The notes under the pieces were generated by a model. It saw nothing but the letters and a program-made list of their open reading frames with translations, was not told the origin of the DNA and ran no database searches. From NCBI GenBank assembly GCA_046349215.1, contig JAXMCV010000001.1:992001-1056000 (forward strand): a stretch of 64,000 nt of DNA, read 5' to 3'. This DNA comes from JAJXWB01 sp046349215 (GTDB lineage: Bacteria; Pseudomonadota; Alphaproteobacteria; Rhizobiales; Beijerinckiaceae). A program made the translations under genes and the position numbers. Below are positions 42,291-51,392 of the stretch, one piece after another. The stretch's first letter is position 1; each line of letters begins with the position of its first letter.

Positions 42291-43720
42291 GCGTCCATTC
42301 CAACCCCACGACGCCGCAGTTCAAGGACAACGCCCACAAGGCGCTGCACGATCCGCAATTGCAGGAGGCGATGGGGAAACTGCGCGTCGGCTTCACCGCC
42401 TCGCGCGCCGCCGCCATGGCGAAGCTGCCGGAATTCGAGGCGTTGCGCGACAGCGCGCGCGACATCAAGAACCATACGCTCGCCCATCTCGACCTCTATC
42501 TCGAGGCCTACGAGAAGCGCGTGACGGAATCCGGCGGCCACGTGCATTTCGCGCGCACGCCCGAGGAAGCGCGCAAAACTATCGTCGACATCTGCAAGGC
42601 GCGCGGCGCGAAGACCGTCACCAAGGGCAAGAGCATGATCTCCGAGGAGATCGCGCTCAACGACGCGCTGGACGCGGCCGGCGTGAAGCCGATCGAGACC
42701 GACCTCGGCGAATACATCATCCAGCTGCGCGGCGAGATCCCCTCGCACATCATCGGGCCTGCCGTTCACCTGACGAAGGACCAGGTCGAAGGCGATTTCC
42801 GGCGCGTGCACACGCATCTTCCCGCCGAACGCGACCTCAGCGAGCCGACGCAGCTTCTCACCGAGGCCCGCGGCATATTGCGCGAAAAATTCCTCGCCGC
42901 CGACATCGGCATAACAGGCGCGAATTTCCTCATCGCGGAAACAGGCACGTCGATCATCGTCACCAACGAGGGCAACGGCGACCTGACGCAGATCCTGCCG
43001 AAATGCCACATCGTGATCGCCTCGCTCGAGAAGATCGCGCCGACGCTGGAAGACGCATCGCAATTGCTGCGCGTGCTGGCGCGCTCGGCGACCGGACAGG
43101 AAATGAGCGTCTACACGACGCTGTCGACCGGGCCACGCCGGCCGGGCGACGTCGACGGGCCGGAGGAATATCACGTCGTCCTGCTCGACAACGGCCGCTC
43201 GTCGATGATCGGCACGCAATTCCAGGACATGCTGCGCTGCATCCGCTGCGGCGCCTGCATGAACCATTGCCCCGTCTATCACGCGGTCGGCGGCCATGCT
43301 TATGGGTGGGTCTATCCCGGCCCGATGGGCGCGGTGCTGACGCCTTCGCTGATCGGCGTCGAGAAGGGCGGGCAATTGCCGAACGCCTCGACCTTCTGCG
43401 GACGCTGCGAATCCGTCTGCCCGATGCGCATTCCCCTGCCCGGCATGATGCGCCACTGGCGCGAGCGCGAGTTCGAGCGGCATCTGGCGCCATCCAGCCT
43501 GCGCTACGGGCTCGGCGCCTGGGCGTTCTTCGCCAGACGCCCAACGCTCTATCGCTGGGCGACCCGCGTCGCCATGCATGTCATGGGCTATTACGCGCGC
43601 AAGACCGGCCGCTACAGCGCGATGCCGCTGGCTTCCGGCTGGACGGACTGGCGCGACTTCCCGGCGCCGGAAGGCGAGACGTTCCAGTCGAAGTGGAAGC
43701 GCGAGAGGAAGGCGAGATGA
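42287..43720 (+). CDS. lutB: L-lactate utilisation protein LutB (Fe-S subunit)
   Basis: A 477-residue protein starting with a GTG that overlaps the lutA stop. The N-terminal LUD domain shows 'VTKGKSMISEEIALNDAL' and 'ADIGITGANFLIAETGTSIIVTNEGN'. Two 4Fe-4S motifs follow: 'CIRCGACMNHCPVYHAVGG' and 'CGRCESVCPMRIPLPGMM'. The C-terminal part includes 'SGWTDWRDFPAPEGETFQ'. It is the electron-transfer core of the lactate oxidation complex. It overlaps lutC by ATGA. Confidence 0.95.
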   Translation: MSVHSNPTTPQFKDNAHKALHDPQLQEAMGKLRVGFTASRAAAMAKLPEFEALRDSARDIKNHTLAHLDLYLEAYEKRVTESGGHVHFARTPEEARKTIVDICKARGAKTVTKGKSMISEEIALNDALDAAGVKPIETDLGEYIIQLRGEIPSHIIGPAVHLTKDQVEGDFRRVHTHLPAERDLSEPTQLLTEARGILREKFLAADIGITGANFLIAETGTSIIVTNEGNGDLTQILPKCHIVIASLEKIAPTLEDASQLLRVLARSATGQEMSVYTTLSTGPRRPGDVDGPEEYHVVLLDNGRSSMIGTQFQDMLRCIRCGACMNHCPVYHAVGGHAYGWVYPGPMGAVLTPSLIGVEKGGQLPNASTFCGRCESVCPMRIPLPGMMRHWREREFERHLAPSSLRYGLGAWAFFARRPTLYRWATRVAMHVMGYYARKTGRYSAMPLASGWTDWRDFPAPEGETFQSKWKRERKAR

Positions 43721-44391
43721 GCGCGCGCGAGGAAATCCTGTCCAACATCCGCCGCTCGCTGCGCGTCAACGGCGCGGAAGGTCCGCGCCGGAGCGCGGTC
43801 GATTCACGCCTGTCTGGCGCGCCGCGCGGCGTCGTGCCGGCGCGCGGCCAGCTCGACCGCCGCGGCCGCATCGAATTGTTCAAGCAGATGGCGAACGCCG
43901 CCTTCGCGTCGGTCGCCATCGTCAATGACGCCGCCGAAGTGCCCGGCGAGGCCGCGCGCTGGCTGCGCGACAACAATCTGCCGGCCACGCTGCGCAAGGG
44001 CGAGGACCTGCGCCTCGCCGCCATGCCGTGGCAGGAGACGGCGCTCGACATGTCGGCGGGCCGCTCGGACGGCCACGACCTCAACGCGGTGTCGCACGCC
44101 TTCGCCGGCGTCGCGGAATCCGGAACTTTGGTCATGACGTCGGGGCCGGACAATCCCTCGACCCTGAACTTCCTGCCGGACAATCACATCGTCGTGGTCT
44201 CGGCCGACGACCTCGAAGGCGATTACGAGAGCGTGTTCGACCGGGTGCGCGCGCGCTTCGGCAAGGGGCTGATGCCGCGCACGGTCAATTTCATCACCGG
44301 CCCCTCGCGTTCCGCCGACATCGCCCAGACGATGCTGCTCGGCGCGCACGGCCCGCGCAAGCTGCACATCGTGATCGTCGACCAGGCCTGA
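43717..44391 (+). CDS. lutC: L-lactate utilisation protein LutC (LUD domain)
   Basis: A 224-residue LUD-domain protein starting at an ATG within ATGA. 'SHAFAGVAESGTLVMTSGPDNPSTLNFLPDNHIVVV' is the conserved core of LutC, and 'MPRTVNFITGPSRSADIAQT' completes the fold near the C-terminus. It has no cysteine motif. It completes the lutABC operon. The N-terminal 'SAREEILSNIRRSLR' is typical. Confidence 0.94.
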   Translation: MSAREEILSNIRRSLRVNGAEGPRRSAVDSRLSGAPRGVVPARGQLDRRGRIELFKQMANAAFASVAIVNDAAEVPGEAARWLRDNNLPATLRKGEDLRLAAMPWQETALDMSAGRSDGHDLNAVSHAFAGVAESGTLVMTSGPDNPSTLNFLPDNHIVVVSADDLEGDYESVFDRVRARFGKGLMPRTVNFITGPSRSADIAQTMLLGAHGPRKLHIVIVDQA

Positions 44392-44441
44392 AGCCGGCAA
44401 CCTTTCGGTCTATCTGACGTTTTCGCCTCATGGAGGCGATC

Positions 44442-44636
44442 ATGACGCAAGCGAAGACCGGCGAGGCGCAGAGGCGCAAGGCCAAGGGCGATCACAAGGG
44501 GGCGGCCGAGCAGGAAAAGCTCGACAAGGCGCTGAAGGACACGTTCCCGGCCAGCGATCCGCCCGAAGGTACGCAGCCCGGCGGCGGAATTACCGGCGTG
44601 GAGCCGCCGCCGAAGGGACAGAAGACGGGACGGTGA
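44442..44636 (+). CDS. Small hydrophilic protein with a 'TFPASDPP' motif
   Basis: A 64-residue, highly charged and probably disordered protein. 'EKLDKALKDTFPASDPPEG' is a motif I recall in many small proteobacterial proteins of unknown role. The ATG at 44442 has GGAGG five bases upstream; an ATG four codons earlier is less likely. Its stop overlaps a GTG of the autotransporter remnant, and it lies 50 bp after lutC. Confidence 0.75.
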   Translation: MTQAKTGEAQRRKAKGDHKGAAEQEKLDKALKDTFPASDPPEGTQPGGGITGVEPPPKGQKTGR

Positions 44637-45862
44637 CCACCGCGCCTCCTCGAACGCTCGCCAGTAGCGGACTCTTCGCGACCGACGAACGCATATGTTG
44701 CAAAGTTGCCACAGGCCTTCCAAAAGCGTCGCTCACCTACACGCCGACCGACGTGCTGCTGACGATGACCGCTTCGCTCGGCGGCGGCGGCAACCTGCCG
44801 CCCAATCCGTCGAAAGTCGTCAACGCCATCAACGCCTTCTTCAATACGAACGGTTCGCTGCCGACGAACTTCCTGAAGCTGTTCGGCCTGAGCGGACCCG
44901 GCCTGCAGTCGACGCTCAATTCGCTGACCGGCGAGGCCGCGACCGGCGGCGGACAGGTTATGAGCTATGCGCCGGTCGCCGTCGCGCCCGACAGCTGGTA
45001 GGCGCTCGCCGTGAAGGACGCGCCGCAGCCCGTGGTGCAGCAGCCGCGCTGGTCGGTCTGGGCGACGGGTTTCGGCGGCAGCGGCCGGCTCGCCGGCTCG
45101 CAGCTTGCCGGCACGTCGAACGTCTCGTCGGGCGTGCTGGGCGTCGCGTCGGGCTTCGACTATCGCCTCTCGCCCGACACGAAGATCGGACTGGCCTTCG
45201 CCGGCGGCGGATTGAACTGGGGCATGGGGCAGGTCTCGGGCTCCGGCCGCAGCGATTTCTTCCAGGCCGGTCTCTACGCGACGACGAAATTCGGCCCGGC
45301 CTATCTGTCGGGCGCGCTCGCCTTCGCCAATCATTGGGTCACGACCAGCCGCATCGCGGCCTTCGGCGATCAGCTGAGGGGCTCCTACAGCGCGCAGACC
45401 TACGCCGGGCGCATCGAGGGCGGCTACCGCTTCGCAAGCCCGGTCGGCGGCCTGACGCCCTACGGCGCCTTGCAGGCGCAGCGCCTGAGGACGCCGGGCT
45501 ACACGGAAACGGACCTGTCCTTCGGCGGCTTCGGCCTGACCTACAATGCGCAGGGCGCGACCTCGACGCGCTCCGAACTCGGCCTGCGCTACGATCTGTC
45601 GATCCCGGTCGCGCTGCGCGCGCGCGGCGCCTGGGCGCACGACTGGACGACCGCGCCGGGCGTATCGGCGGCGTTCCAGACGCTGCCCGGTTCGAACTTC
45701 CTGACGAGCGGCGCGAAACTGGCTCCCAATCTCGCGCTGATCTCGACGGGAATCGATCTCCAGCTCGCGAACGGTTTCTCGTTCTTCGGCAAGTTCGATT
45801 CCGAAATGTCGAGCCGCGCACAGATCTACGCCGGCAGCGGCGGCATCCGCTACCGGTGGTGA
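44633..45862 (+). pseudogene. Remnant of an autotransporter: barrel domain without passenger, amber-interrupted
   Basis: From about 44730 the frame reads 'LTYTPTDVLLTMTASLG', 'LPPNPSKVVNAINAFFNTNGS', 'FLKLFGLSGPGLQSTLNSL' and 'TGEAATGGG', the region before the barrel in autotransporters. An in-frame TAG stands at 44999-45001. Beyond it, still in the same frame, 'PRWSVWATGFGGSGRLAGS', 'GGYRFASPVGGLTPYGALQ' and the C-terminal 'AQIYAGSGGIRYRW' are a complete outer-membrane barrel. The passenger and signal peptide are missing: 5' of the homologous part there is only an unrelated 30-residue stretch. By memory of intact relatives, some residues around the TAG are also lost. The barrel alone (45011-45862) has no signal peptide, so export is not expected. 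Confidence 0.85.
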
Positions 45863-46010
45863 GCAGGCCACGAAGGTCTGCTTGCGGTCGGCAATGGCCA
45901 TTCGGGCTGGAGCCGAAGCCGGCCGTAGATCGTTGCTTTGGAATTCTGTAATTGCAAATGCTCAGGCGTGGCGGATGGCACCATCGCGCCACATCCCGAT
46001 AGAGCATGCG

Positions 46011-47141
46011 ATGAAGCCGATCATCCTCTCCAGCATCGAGGCCTTCGCGTATCGCGCGCCAATCGCTACACCGATCAGGCTCGCTTTCGGCACGTTCCGC
46101 GACCGTCCGCTCGTTCTGGTGCGTGTCGTCGATGGCGAAGGTCACGAGGGATTTGGAGAAATCTGGTGCAACTGGCCGCCCGTCGGCGCGGAACATCGTG
46201 CGCGGCTTGCGGCCGACGTTGGAGAAAGGTTGATTGGGCAGACTTTCGCTACTCCGGCGGACCTCTTCCACACGCTCAGCCGGGATCTTGAAGTGCTCGT
46301 GCTGCAGACCGGCGAGGTTGGTCCCATCGCGCAGGTGATAGCCGGCATTGACATCGCGGTCTGCGATCTGGCGGCGCGGCGCGAAGACCTGCCGCTGTAC
46401 CGCTTTTGCGGTGGCTCGCCGCGCGATCGTGTTCCCGTCTACGCGACGGGCATCAATCCCGACAGACCGGAAGCGTTCGCGCTTGAACGGCAAGCCGAAG
46501 GCCATCGCGCGTTCAAGCTGAAAATCGGCTTCGGGACGGACCGCGATGTGCGCAACCTGAAGGCGATGCGCGATGCGCTCGGGCCCGACGCCGAGATCAT
46601 GGCCGATGCGAACCAGGCCTTCGACCTCGAGACGGCGCTCGCCTTCGCCACAGCAATCGATCCGCTCGGCCTGCGATGGCTCGAGGAACCGCTGCGCGTC
46701 GACGCGCCGGCGCTACATTGGGAAGAGCTTGCGCGACGCGCCGGAGCGCCACTGGCTGGCGGCGAGAATCTTCGAGGCGACGACCTCGTCGCGGCCTGCT
46801 GCGGTAAAATCTACAAATACATTCAGCCGGACGCGACGAAATGGGGCGGCGTGACGGGCTCGCTCGCCGTCGCGCGAAGCGCGGTCGCGGCCGGCAAGGC
46901 CTATTGTCCGCATGTGTTCGGGGGTGGAATTGCTCTGCTTGCTTCGCTGCATGTGCTGGCGGCGGTCGGCGGCGACGGGACGCTCGAATTGGATTGCCAT
47001 CCCAATGCAGGCCGGGAAGCCATCGTGGGTTCGCTGCTTCCGGTGAGCGATGGCAGCGTGCCGGTCCCGCAGACGCCAGGTCTAGGCGCCACGCCCGATT
47101 TCGCCACGCTCGAACGCTACCGAACATGGCCGCCGAGATAA
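46011..47141 (+). CDS. Enolase-superfamily enzyme of the mandelate racemase subgroup
   Basis: A 376-residue protein. The C-terminal barrel carries 'RAFKLKIGFG' (KxK acid/base motif), metal ligands in 'MADANQAFD', 'LEEPLRV' and 'AGGENLRG', then 'IQPDATKWGG' and 'CPHVFGGGIALLASLH' supplying the Asp-His dyad. This set matches mandelate racemase-like enzymes, which abstract a proton next to a carboxylate. The exact substrate (a sugar acid or hydroxy acid) cannot be told. The start at 46011 gives MKPIILSSIEAFAY; a ribosome site is weak. It is a single gene in an accessory-looking stretch. Confidence 0.9.
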   Translation: MKPIILSSIEAFAYRAPIATPIRLAFGTFRDRPLVLVRVVDGEGHEGFGEIWCNWPPVGAEHRARLAADVGERLIGQTFATPADLFHTLSRDLEVLVLQTGEVGPIAQVIAGIDIAVCDLAARREDLPLYRFCGGSPRDRVPVYATGINPDRPEAFALERQAEGHRAFKLKIGFGTDRDVRNLKAMRDALGPDAEIMADANQAFDLETALAFATAIDPLGLRWLEEPLRVDAPALHWEELARRAGAPLAGGENLRGDDLVAACCGKIYKYIQPDATKWGGVTGSLAVARSAVAAGKAYCPHVFGGGIALLASLHVLAAVGGDGTLELDCHPNAGREAIVGSLLPVSDGSVPVPQTPGLGATPDFATLERYRTWPPR

Positions 47142-47406
47142 AAAGTCGCTTTCCGGTCATTGTGTTCGCGTCAGAAGCGCGGCGTCCCGCTCTAAGAAAG
47201 CGTCGCTGCACAGGAGGGAGCTCAACAGCTGCAATTCCAGAGAAAGCGGTGGATCCTCATTTCAGCGCCGCAAGTCTCTGTGCGCAGCGCGATCGCATTT
47301 CGCTTACGTGGAGACGGAGCATGTGACCGGCGCCTTCGCATAGGGCGGTAGAGACTCGTGGAATGCCAGGGGATATTGTCGGCGTACGAAAGCAAGATCA
47401 CAGACC

Positions 47407-48351
47407 ATGAATCTCGCCTTCAAGAGCGCCATCGTCGTCATTCTAATGACAATCGGCTCGAGCGCCCCGGCGTTCGCCGGGCCTTCGGAGGACAATGGTT
47501 CGGCGGCAGTGGAGAATGCGGTTGCCGCCCTGGACAGGGCCGACTACTCGACCGCACTTCGGCTCCTGCGTCCGCTGGCTGAAAAGGGAATCCCGCGGGC
47601 GCAGTTCAATCTCGGCTTCGTCTATGCGAATGGCCGTGGCGTGCCACGCGACTTTGCGGAGGCGATGAAGTGGTATCGGCTCGCAGCTGACCAGGGCTTC
47701 GCCGCTGCGCAGCACAATCTCGGTATCATGTATGCCAATGGCCAGAATGTGCCGCCCGACCATGTCGAGGCAGTGAGGTGGTATCGCCTTGCCGCCAAAC
47801 AGGGGTTTGCCAAGTCACAGAACGAGCTTGGTTATGATTACGCGCAAGGCCGAGGCGTACCTCAGGACTACGACCAGGCGCTGAAATGGTATCGCCTTGC
47901 CGCCGATCAGGGCGAAGCCGGCGCGCAGCTCAATCTCGGGACGCTGTACGCGACGGGGCAAGGCGTTGCGCAAGACCCTGCCGAAGCGTTGAAATGGTTT
48001 CGTCTCGCCGCAGACCAGAGCAATGCCGCCGCCCAATTCAACCTCGGCCTGATGTACGCCAATGGAATGGGCATGCCGAAAAACCCTGCTGAAGCCGCCA
48101 AATGGTGGCGTCTCGCCGCAGATCAGGCGTACGTGAGAGCTCAGCTCAATCTCGGGACGCTGTATGCGATGGGCCAGGGCGTGCCGGAAGACAAGGTTCG
48201 CGCATACTTGTGGTTCAGCCTGGCGGCCGCCGGTGGCGACCCAGCAGCTCCGAACTATAGAAACCGTGTGGCGCAGGAAATGACTCCAGCCGAGATTGCC
48301 GAAGCGCAGAAGCTCGCACGCGAATGGACGCCGAACAGAACGGCGAAGTAG
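47407..48351 (+). CDS. Secreted Sel1-repeat protein
   Basis: A 314-residue product with a signal peptide ending 'GSSAPAFA'. Six Sel1-like repeats follow, each of about 36 residues with 'A..NLG.MYANG.GVP.D..EA.KWYRLAADQG'. The corresponding DNA shows a 108-bp periodicity. Such repeats form alpha-solenoids for protein-protein contacts, often in envelope or signalling complexes. The gene has somewhat lower GC than its neighbours and stands alone between two unrelated genes. The partner is unknown. Confidence 0.92.
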   Translation: MNLAFKSAIVVILMTIGSSAPAFAGPSEDNGSAAVENAVAALDRADYSTALRLLRPLAEKGIPRAQFNLGFVYANGRGVPRDFAEAMKWYRLAADQGFAAAQHNLGIMYANGQNVPPDHVEAVRWYRLAAKQGFAKSQNELGYDYAQGRGVPQDYDQALKWYRLAADQGEAGAQLNLGTLYATGQGVAQDPAEALKWFRLAADQSNAAAQFNLGLMYANGMGMPKNPAEAAKWWRLAADQAYVRAQLNLGTLYAMGQGVPEDKVRAYLWFSLAAAGGDPAAPNYRNRVAQEMTPAEIAEAQKLAREWTPNRTAK

Positions 48352-48567
48352 CCTAATGGTTCAGGTGGATGCGCTCGTTCCGCCAGTTGCTTTCCATGTT
48401 CGCTCCGGTGTCTGCTCGCTGTCGATAGCACCGGTTGGTCCTCGGTCAGGAAACGGACGTTCGCGCCTGGCGTTGATATGCGCGAATTTTCCTGGAGATC
48501 AGGTTTCGGCCGCTGGCGGCGGCGACGCATGCCGGCCAAAGCGTCTCAGGCGACGCGCGACGCCGCG

Positions 48568-49698
48568 TCAGGCCGGCAGCGTCTCGAACAGACGGACGAG
48601 CAGGCGCGTGCGCGGGACGAGGCAGGGGACGAGCAGGTGCTCGTGGTGCGTGTGCGGGCCGTCGCCGATGACGCCGAGCCCGTCGAGCGTCGGGACGCCG
48701 AGCGCCCCGGTGAAATTGCCGTCGCTGCCGCCGCCGGCGACGCGCTCGCCCTTCACCTCGAAGCCAATCTCGCGCGCAAGCGCGGAAGCGTGGTCGTAGA
48801 GCTTCTGGATCGCTGGCGTCTTCACATAGGACGGGCGATAGAGGCCCGACGTCACCACGAGCCGCACATCGGGATCGACCGGCTTCAGCGCCATCAGCCT
48901 CTCTCGCACCTCTCGTTCGTCCTGCGGCAACGGCACGAGGCAATAGACGCAGGCTTCCGCGTGCAGCGGCACCATGTTCTCGTGCGTTCCACCCGCGACC
49001 GTGCCGACGTTCAGCGTGACGTTTCGCGAATAATCCGTCATCGACTCGATTGCGAGAATCTGCCGGGCCATCTCGCGGATCGCGCTGCGCCCTTTGGCGT
49101 GGTATGCGCCGGCATGCGCGGGCACGCCGGTTGTCTTGAGATGGTAGCGGGAGATGCCGTGCCGGGCGACCGTGAGCCTGCCGCCGTCGCCGGAAGGCTC
49201 AACCACCAGCACGATCGCGTGCTTTCGCGCCTCCGCATCGATGTGTGGTCGTGAGAAGGGGCTGCCGACCTCTTCATCGGGGATCATCATGACCGTGACG
49301 GGCAGGTTCGGGCGCCGCCCGTTTGCATGAAGATGCGCGAGCGCGGCGAAGGCGATCGCGTCGCCGCCCTTCATGTCGTAGATGCCGGGTCCGTAGGCGC
49401 GGTCGCCTTCCACGCGCATCGGCAGGGGGCCGGCGAGCGTTCCCACGGGATGCACCGTGTCCATGTGTCCCAGAAGCAGGACGCCCGGCCTCTCCGTCTC
49501 GCCCCGGATACGCCCGATCACGATATCGCCATAGGTCGACGCGCCGGAAATGCGCTCCACATGCGCGCCGATGTCGCGCAGCAGACGCTCCGCCAGCGCC
49601 CCCACCGCATTGACGCCCGCAACGTCGTTTGTCGGACTTTCGATCTCCACCCACGCGTTGACTGCGGACAGCAAATCCGGGGCGTCGAGCGTCTTCAA
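48568..49698 (-). CDS. M20 family metallopeptidase, carboxypeptidase G2-like
   Basis: A 376-residue enzyme. The zinc site reads 'LLGHMDTVHP' (His, then catalytic Asp), 'YDMKGGDA' (bridging Asp), 'PDEEVGS' (catalytic Glu and ligand Glu), 'VEPSGDGG' (Asp/Glu position) and 'HTHHEHL' (C-terminal His). It resembles glutamate carboxypeptidases, which remove C-terminal Glu or related residues. There is no signal peptide, so it is cytosolic. The start is a TTG at 49698 with AAAGG upstream; no ATG or GTG is available before the core. It lies 140 bp downstream of the dehalogenase gene, same strand. Confidence 0.9.
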   Translation of the reverse strand: MKTLDAPDLLSAVNAWVEIESPTNDVAGVNAVGALAERLLRDIGAHVERISGASTYGDIVIGRIRGETERPGVLLLGHMDTVHPVGTLAGPLPMRVEGDRAYGPGIYDMKGGDAIAFAALAHLHANGRRPNLPVTVMMIPDEEVGSPFSRPHIDAEARKHAIVLVVEPSGDGGRLTVARHGISRYHLKTTGVPAHAGAYHAKGRSAIREMARQILAIESMTDYSRNVTLNVGTVAGGTHENMVPLHAEACVYCLVPLPQDEREVRERLMALKPVDPDVRLVVTSGLYRPSYVKTPAIQKLYDHASALAREIGFEVKGERVAGGGSDGNFTGALGVPTLDGLGVIGDGPHTHHEHLLVPCLVPRTRLLVRLFETLPA

Positions 49699-49838
49699 CG
49701 GCGGGCCTTTCTCGAGCGCAGCATCGACTTGGAACCTAGCGGAGCCGACGCCCGCAGGCCAGTGCGCGTCCGCTTCGTGCGCGCGATGGATCTACCTGCT
49801 TTGGTTGCCCAACGGCGCCCGCCAAGCCTGCAGGGCGC

Positions 49839-50744
49839 TCAGCCAGTCAGAGATTTCAGCGCCTCGCGCGCAATGCCTTCGCCGTGCTCCTGCACGAAGT
49901 GTCCTGCCGCCTGAACAATCAAAGGCTCGGGGCAATTGCGGATATTCCGCGCAAGCGCCGTCATGACCGACGGGCCGAGCACCGGATCCTGCGCGCCGAT
50001 CGCCATGAATGTGCGGCCTTCCCATTGCTTCCGCCAGAATTCCCGCGCACGGCGCGATACCTCGGCGCCGTCGGCGTCTGGCCTGTCCGGCACCATCGGT
50101 GGAAAAGCCCGCAGCGCGGCGCGGTAGCTGAAATCCGGGAACGGCGCGTCATAGGCGGCGCATTCCTCGGGCGTCATATGCGGGTTGCCGCGTGCGAAAA
50201 GCCGGCCGACGCCGAACTCGGGGTTCTTCGCGCACATGTCTCTCCACGCGAGGAAGCCTGCGCTCAGAGGTTCGTCGCCCGTGCCGAGCGTCGTATTCAT
50301 CGCGAGCAGCCCGCGATAACGCGACGGCGCGTCCATGGGCAGTGTGAGACCGAGAATTCCGCCCCAGTCCTGAACCACGAGATTGACGCCGTTCAGATCC
50401 AGCGCCTCGACGAATTCCAGAAGCACGGATCGATGCCAGCTGAAAGTGTGCTGGCTTTGCTCGACAGGCTTGTCGCTCCTGCCGAAGCCAGGCATGTCGG
50501 GCGCAACGACGCGATGACCGGCAGCCAGAAAGACGGGGATCATCCGCCGGTGAAGATAGCTCCAGGCCGGGTTGCCGTGGAGGCAGAGCCAGGTCACGGA
50601 AGCATCGCGCGGCCCCTCGTCCAGATAGTGCAGCCGCAGCCCGCCGAGCGCGGGAAGCGTTTCCAGATAGCGCGACTGCCAGGGATAACCCGGCAGATTT
50701 TCGAACCGGCTGTCAGGCGTTCTCAGAAAGGGAATTCGGCTCAT
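49839..50744 (-). CDS. Haloalkane dehalogenase-like alpha/beta hydrolase (HLD-I type)
   Basis: A 301-residue enzyme. The nucleophile Asp and first halide-binding Trp are in 'NLVVQDWGGILGLTLPM', the oxyanion loop in 'LHGNPAWSYLHRRMIPVF', the third Asp in 'GAQDPVLGP' and the catalytic His in 'AAGHFVQEHG'. These match the Xanthobacter DhlA-type subfamily I closely. It would hydrolyse haloalkanes to alcohols and halide; natural substrates of many members are unknown. GAGAAG precedes the ATG at 50744; a GTG at 50756 is an alternative that would overlap the preceding stop. Confidence 0.9.
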   Translation of the reverse strand: MSRIPFLRTPDSRFENLPGYPWQSRYLETLPALGGLRLHYLDEGPRDASVTWLCLHGNPAWSYLHRRMIPVFLAAGHRVVAPDMPGFGRSDKPVEQSQHTFSWHRSVLLEFVEALDLNGVNLVVQDWGGILGLTLPMDAPSRYRGLLAMNTTLGTGDEPLSAGFLAWRDMCAKNPEFGVGRLFARGNPHMTPEECAAYDAPFPDFSYRAALRAFPPMVPDRPDADGAEVSRRAREFWRKQWEGRTFMAIGAQDPVLGPSVMTALARNIRNCPEPLIVQAAGHFVQEHGEGIAREALKSLTG

Positions 50745-50752
50745 CGGTCTTC

Positions 50753-51391
50753 TCACGGCTGAGGTTTGTCGCAGGATTTCTGCACACGCCGCATCTCGGC
50801 GATTTCAGCTTCGAGGTCTGCTATCCTGCGGTCGCGTTCGGCGAGCGTTGCGGCGACATCCTCGGCTTCGAACCTTTGCGGAATATGCTGCGGGCAATTG
50901 GCGTCCCACGCATCTACCTCGAAGATCAGGACCTGCTCAGCGCGCGCGTTGTAGCCCGGCGGCATCAGCTTTTCGGCGAGATCGTCGTCCCCTTCTATCA
51001 TTTTTGCGCGGCCCCAGACCTTCACGCGCTGTCGACGGGCGTAGTCGATCAGGAAGATGAAGGCGCGAGCATTGTCCTCGAGATTGCCCTGAGAGATGTA
51101 TTGCCTGTTGCCTCGAAAGTCGGCCATCGCGAGCGTGCGAGAATCGACCACGTGCAGGAAGCCCGGCGGTCCTCCGCGATGCTGGATGTAGGGTTGGCCC
51201 TGCGCATTGGCTGTCGCGAAGAAAAAGCTGCGCTGCGCCTGGATGAACTCGGCCAGACCTTCATCGATCTCGGTCTTCCAGCCGCCGCGCCTCTCCATCT
51301 GTTCATAGGAGTCTCGCGAGCCCTTGCGCGCCTGGATCGCCTTGACCGTGGGGGTGAAAGCTATGTCGCTCGGAGGCGTCGCGGGCGTCAT
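50753..51391 (-). CDS. Pyridoxamine 5'-phosphate oxidase-family flavoprotein
   Basis: A 212-residue protein with the split-barrel FMN-binding fold: 'AQRSFFFATANAQGQPYIQHRGGPPGFLHVVD', 'LAMADFRGNRQYISQGNLEDN' and 'ARAFIFLIDYARRQRVKVWGRAKM'. A C-terminal coiled coil 'ATLAERDRRIADLEAEIAEM' would dimerise it. It is not the vitamin B6 enzyme PdxH, but one of the general flavin or F420-type reductase relatives. Its ATG is one base after the stop of the NTF2-like gene (TGAAATG), so translation is coupled. Confidence 0.88.
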   Translation of the reverse strand: MTPATPPSDIAFTPTVKAIQARKGSRDSYEQMERRGGWKTEIDEGLAEFIQAQRSFFFATANAQGQPYIQHRGGPPGFLHVVDSRTLAMADFRGNRQYISQGNLEDNARAFIFLIDYARRQRVKVWGRAKMIEGDDDLAEKLMPPGYNARAEQVLIFEVDAWDANCPQHIPQRFEAEDVAATLAERDRRIADLEAEIAEMRRVQKSCDKPQP

Positions 51392-51392
51392 T

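Noticed and set aside
43003..44391. Longer open frame running into lutC from inside lutB
   Set aside because: The part before 43717 is an off-frame read of lutB; LutC starts at the ATG in ATGA with a typical N-terminus.
45011..45862. Barrel frame as an independent outer-membrane protein gene
   Set aside because: It begins at a GTG without a signal peptide or clear ribosome site, and continuous homology extends in frame through the TAG.
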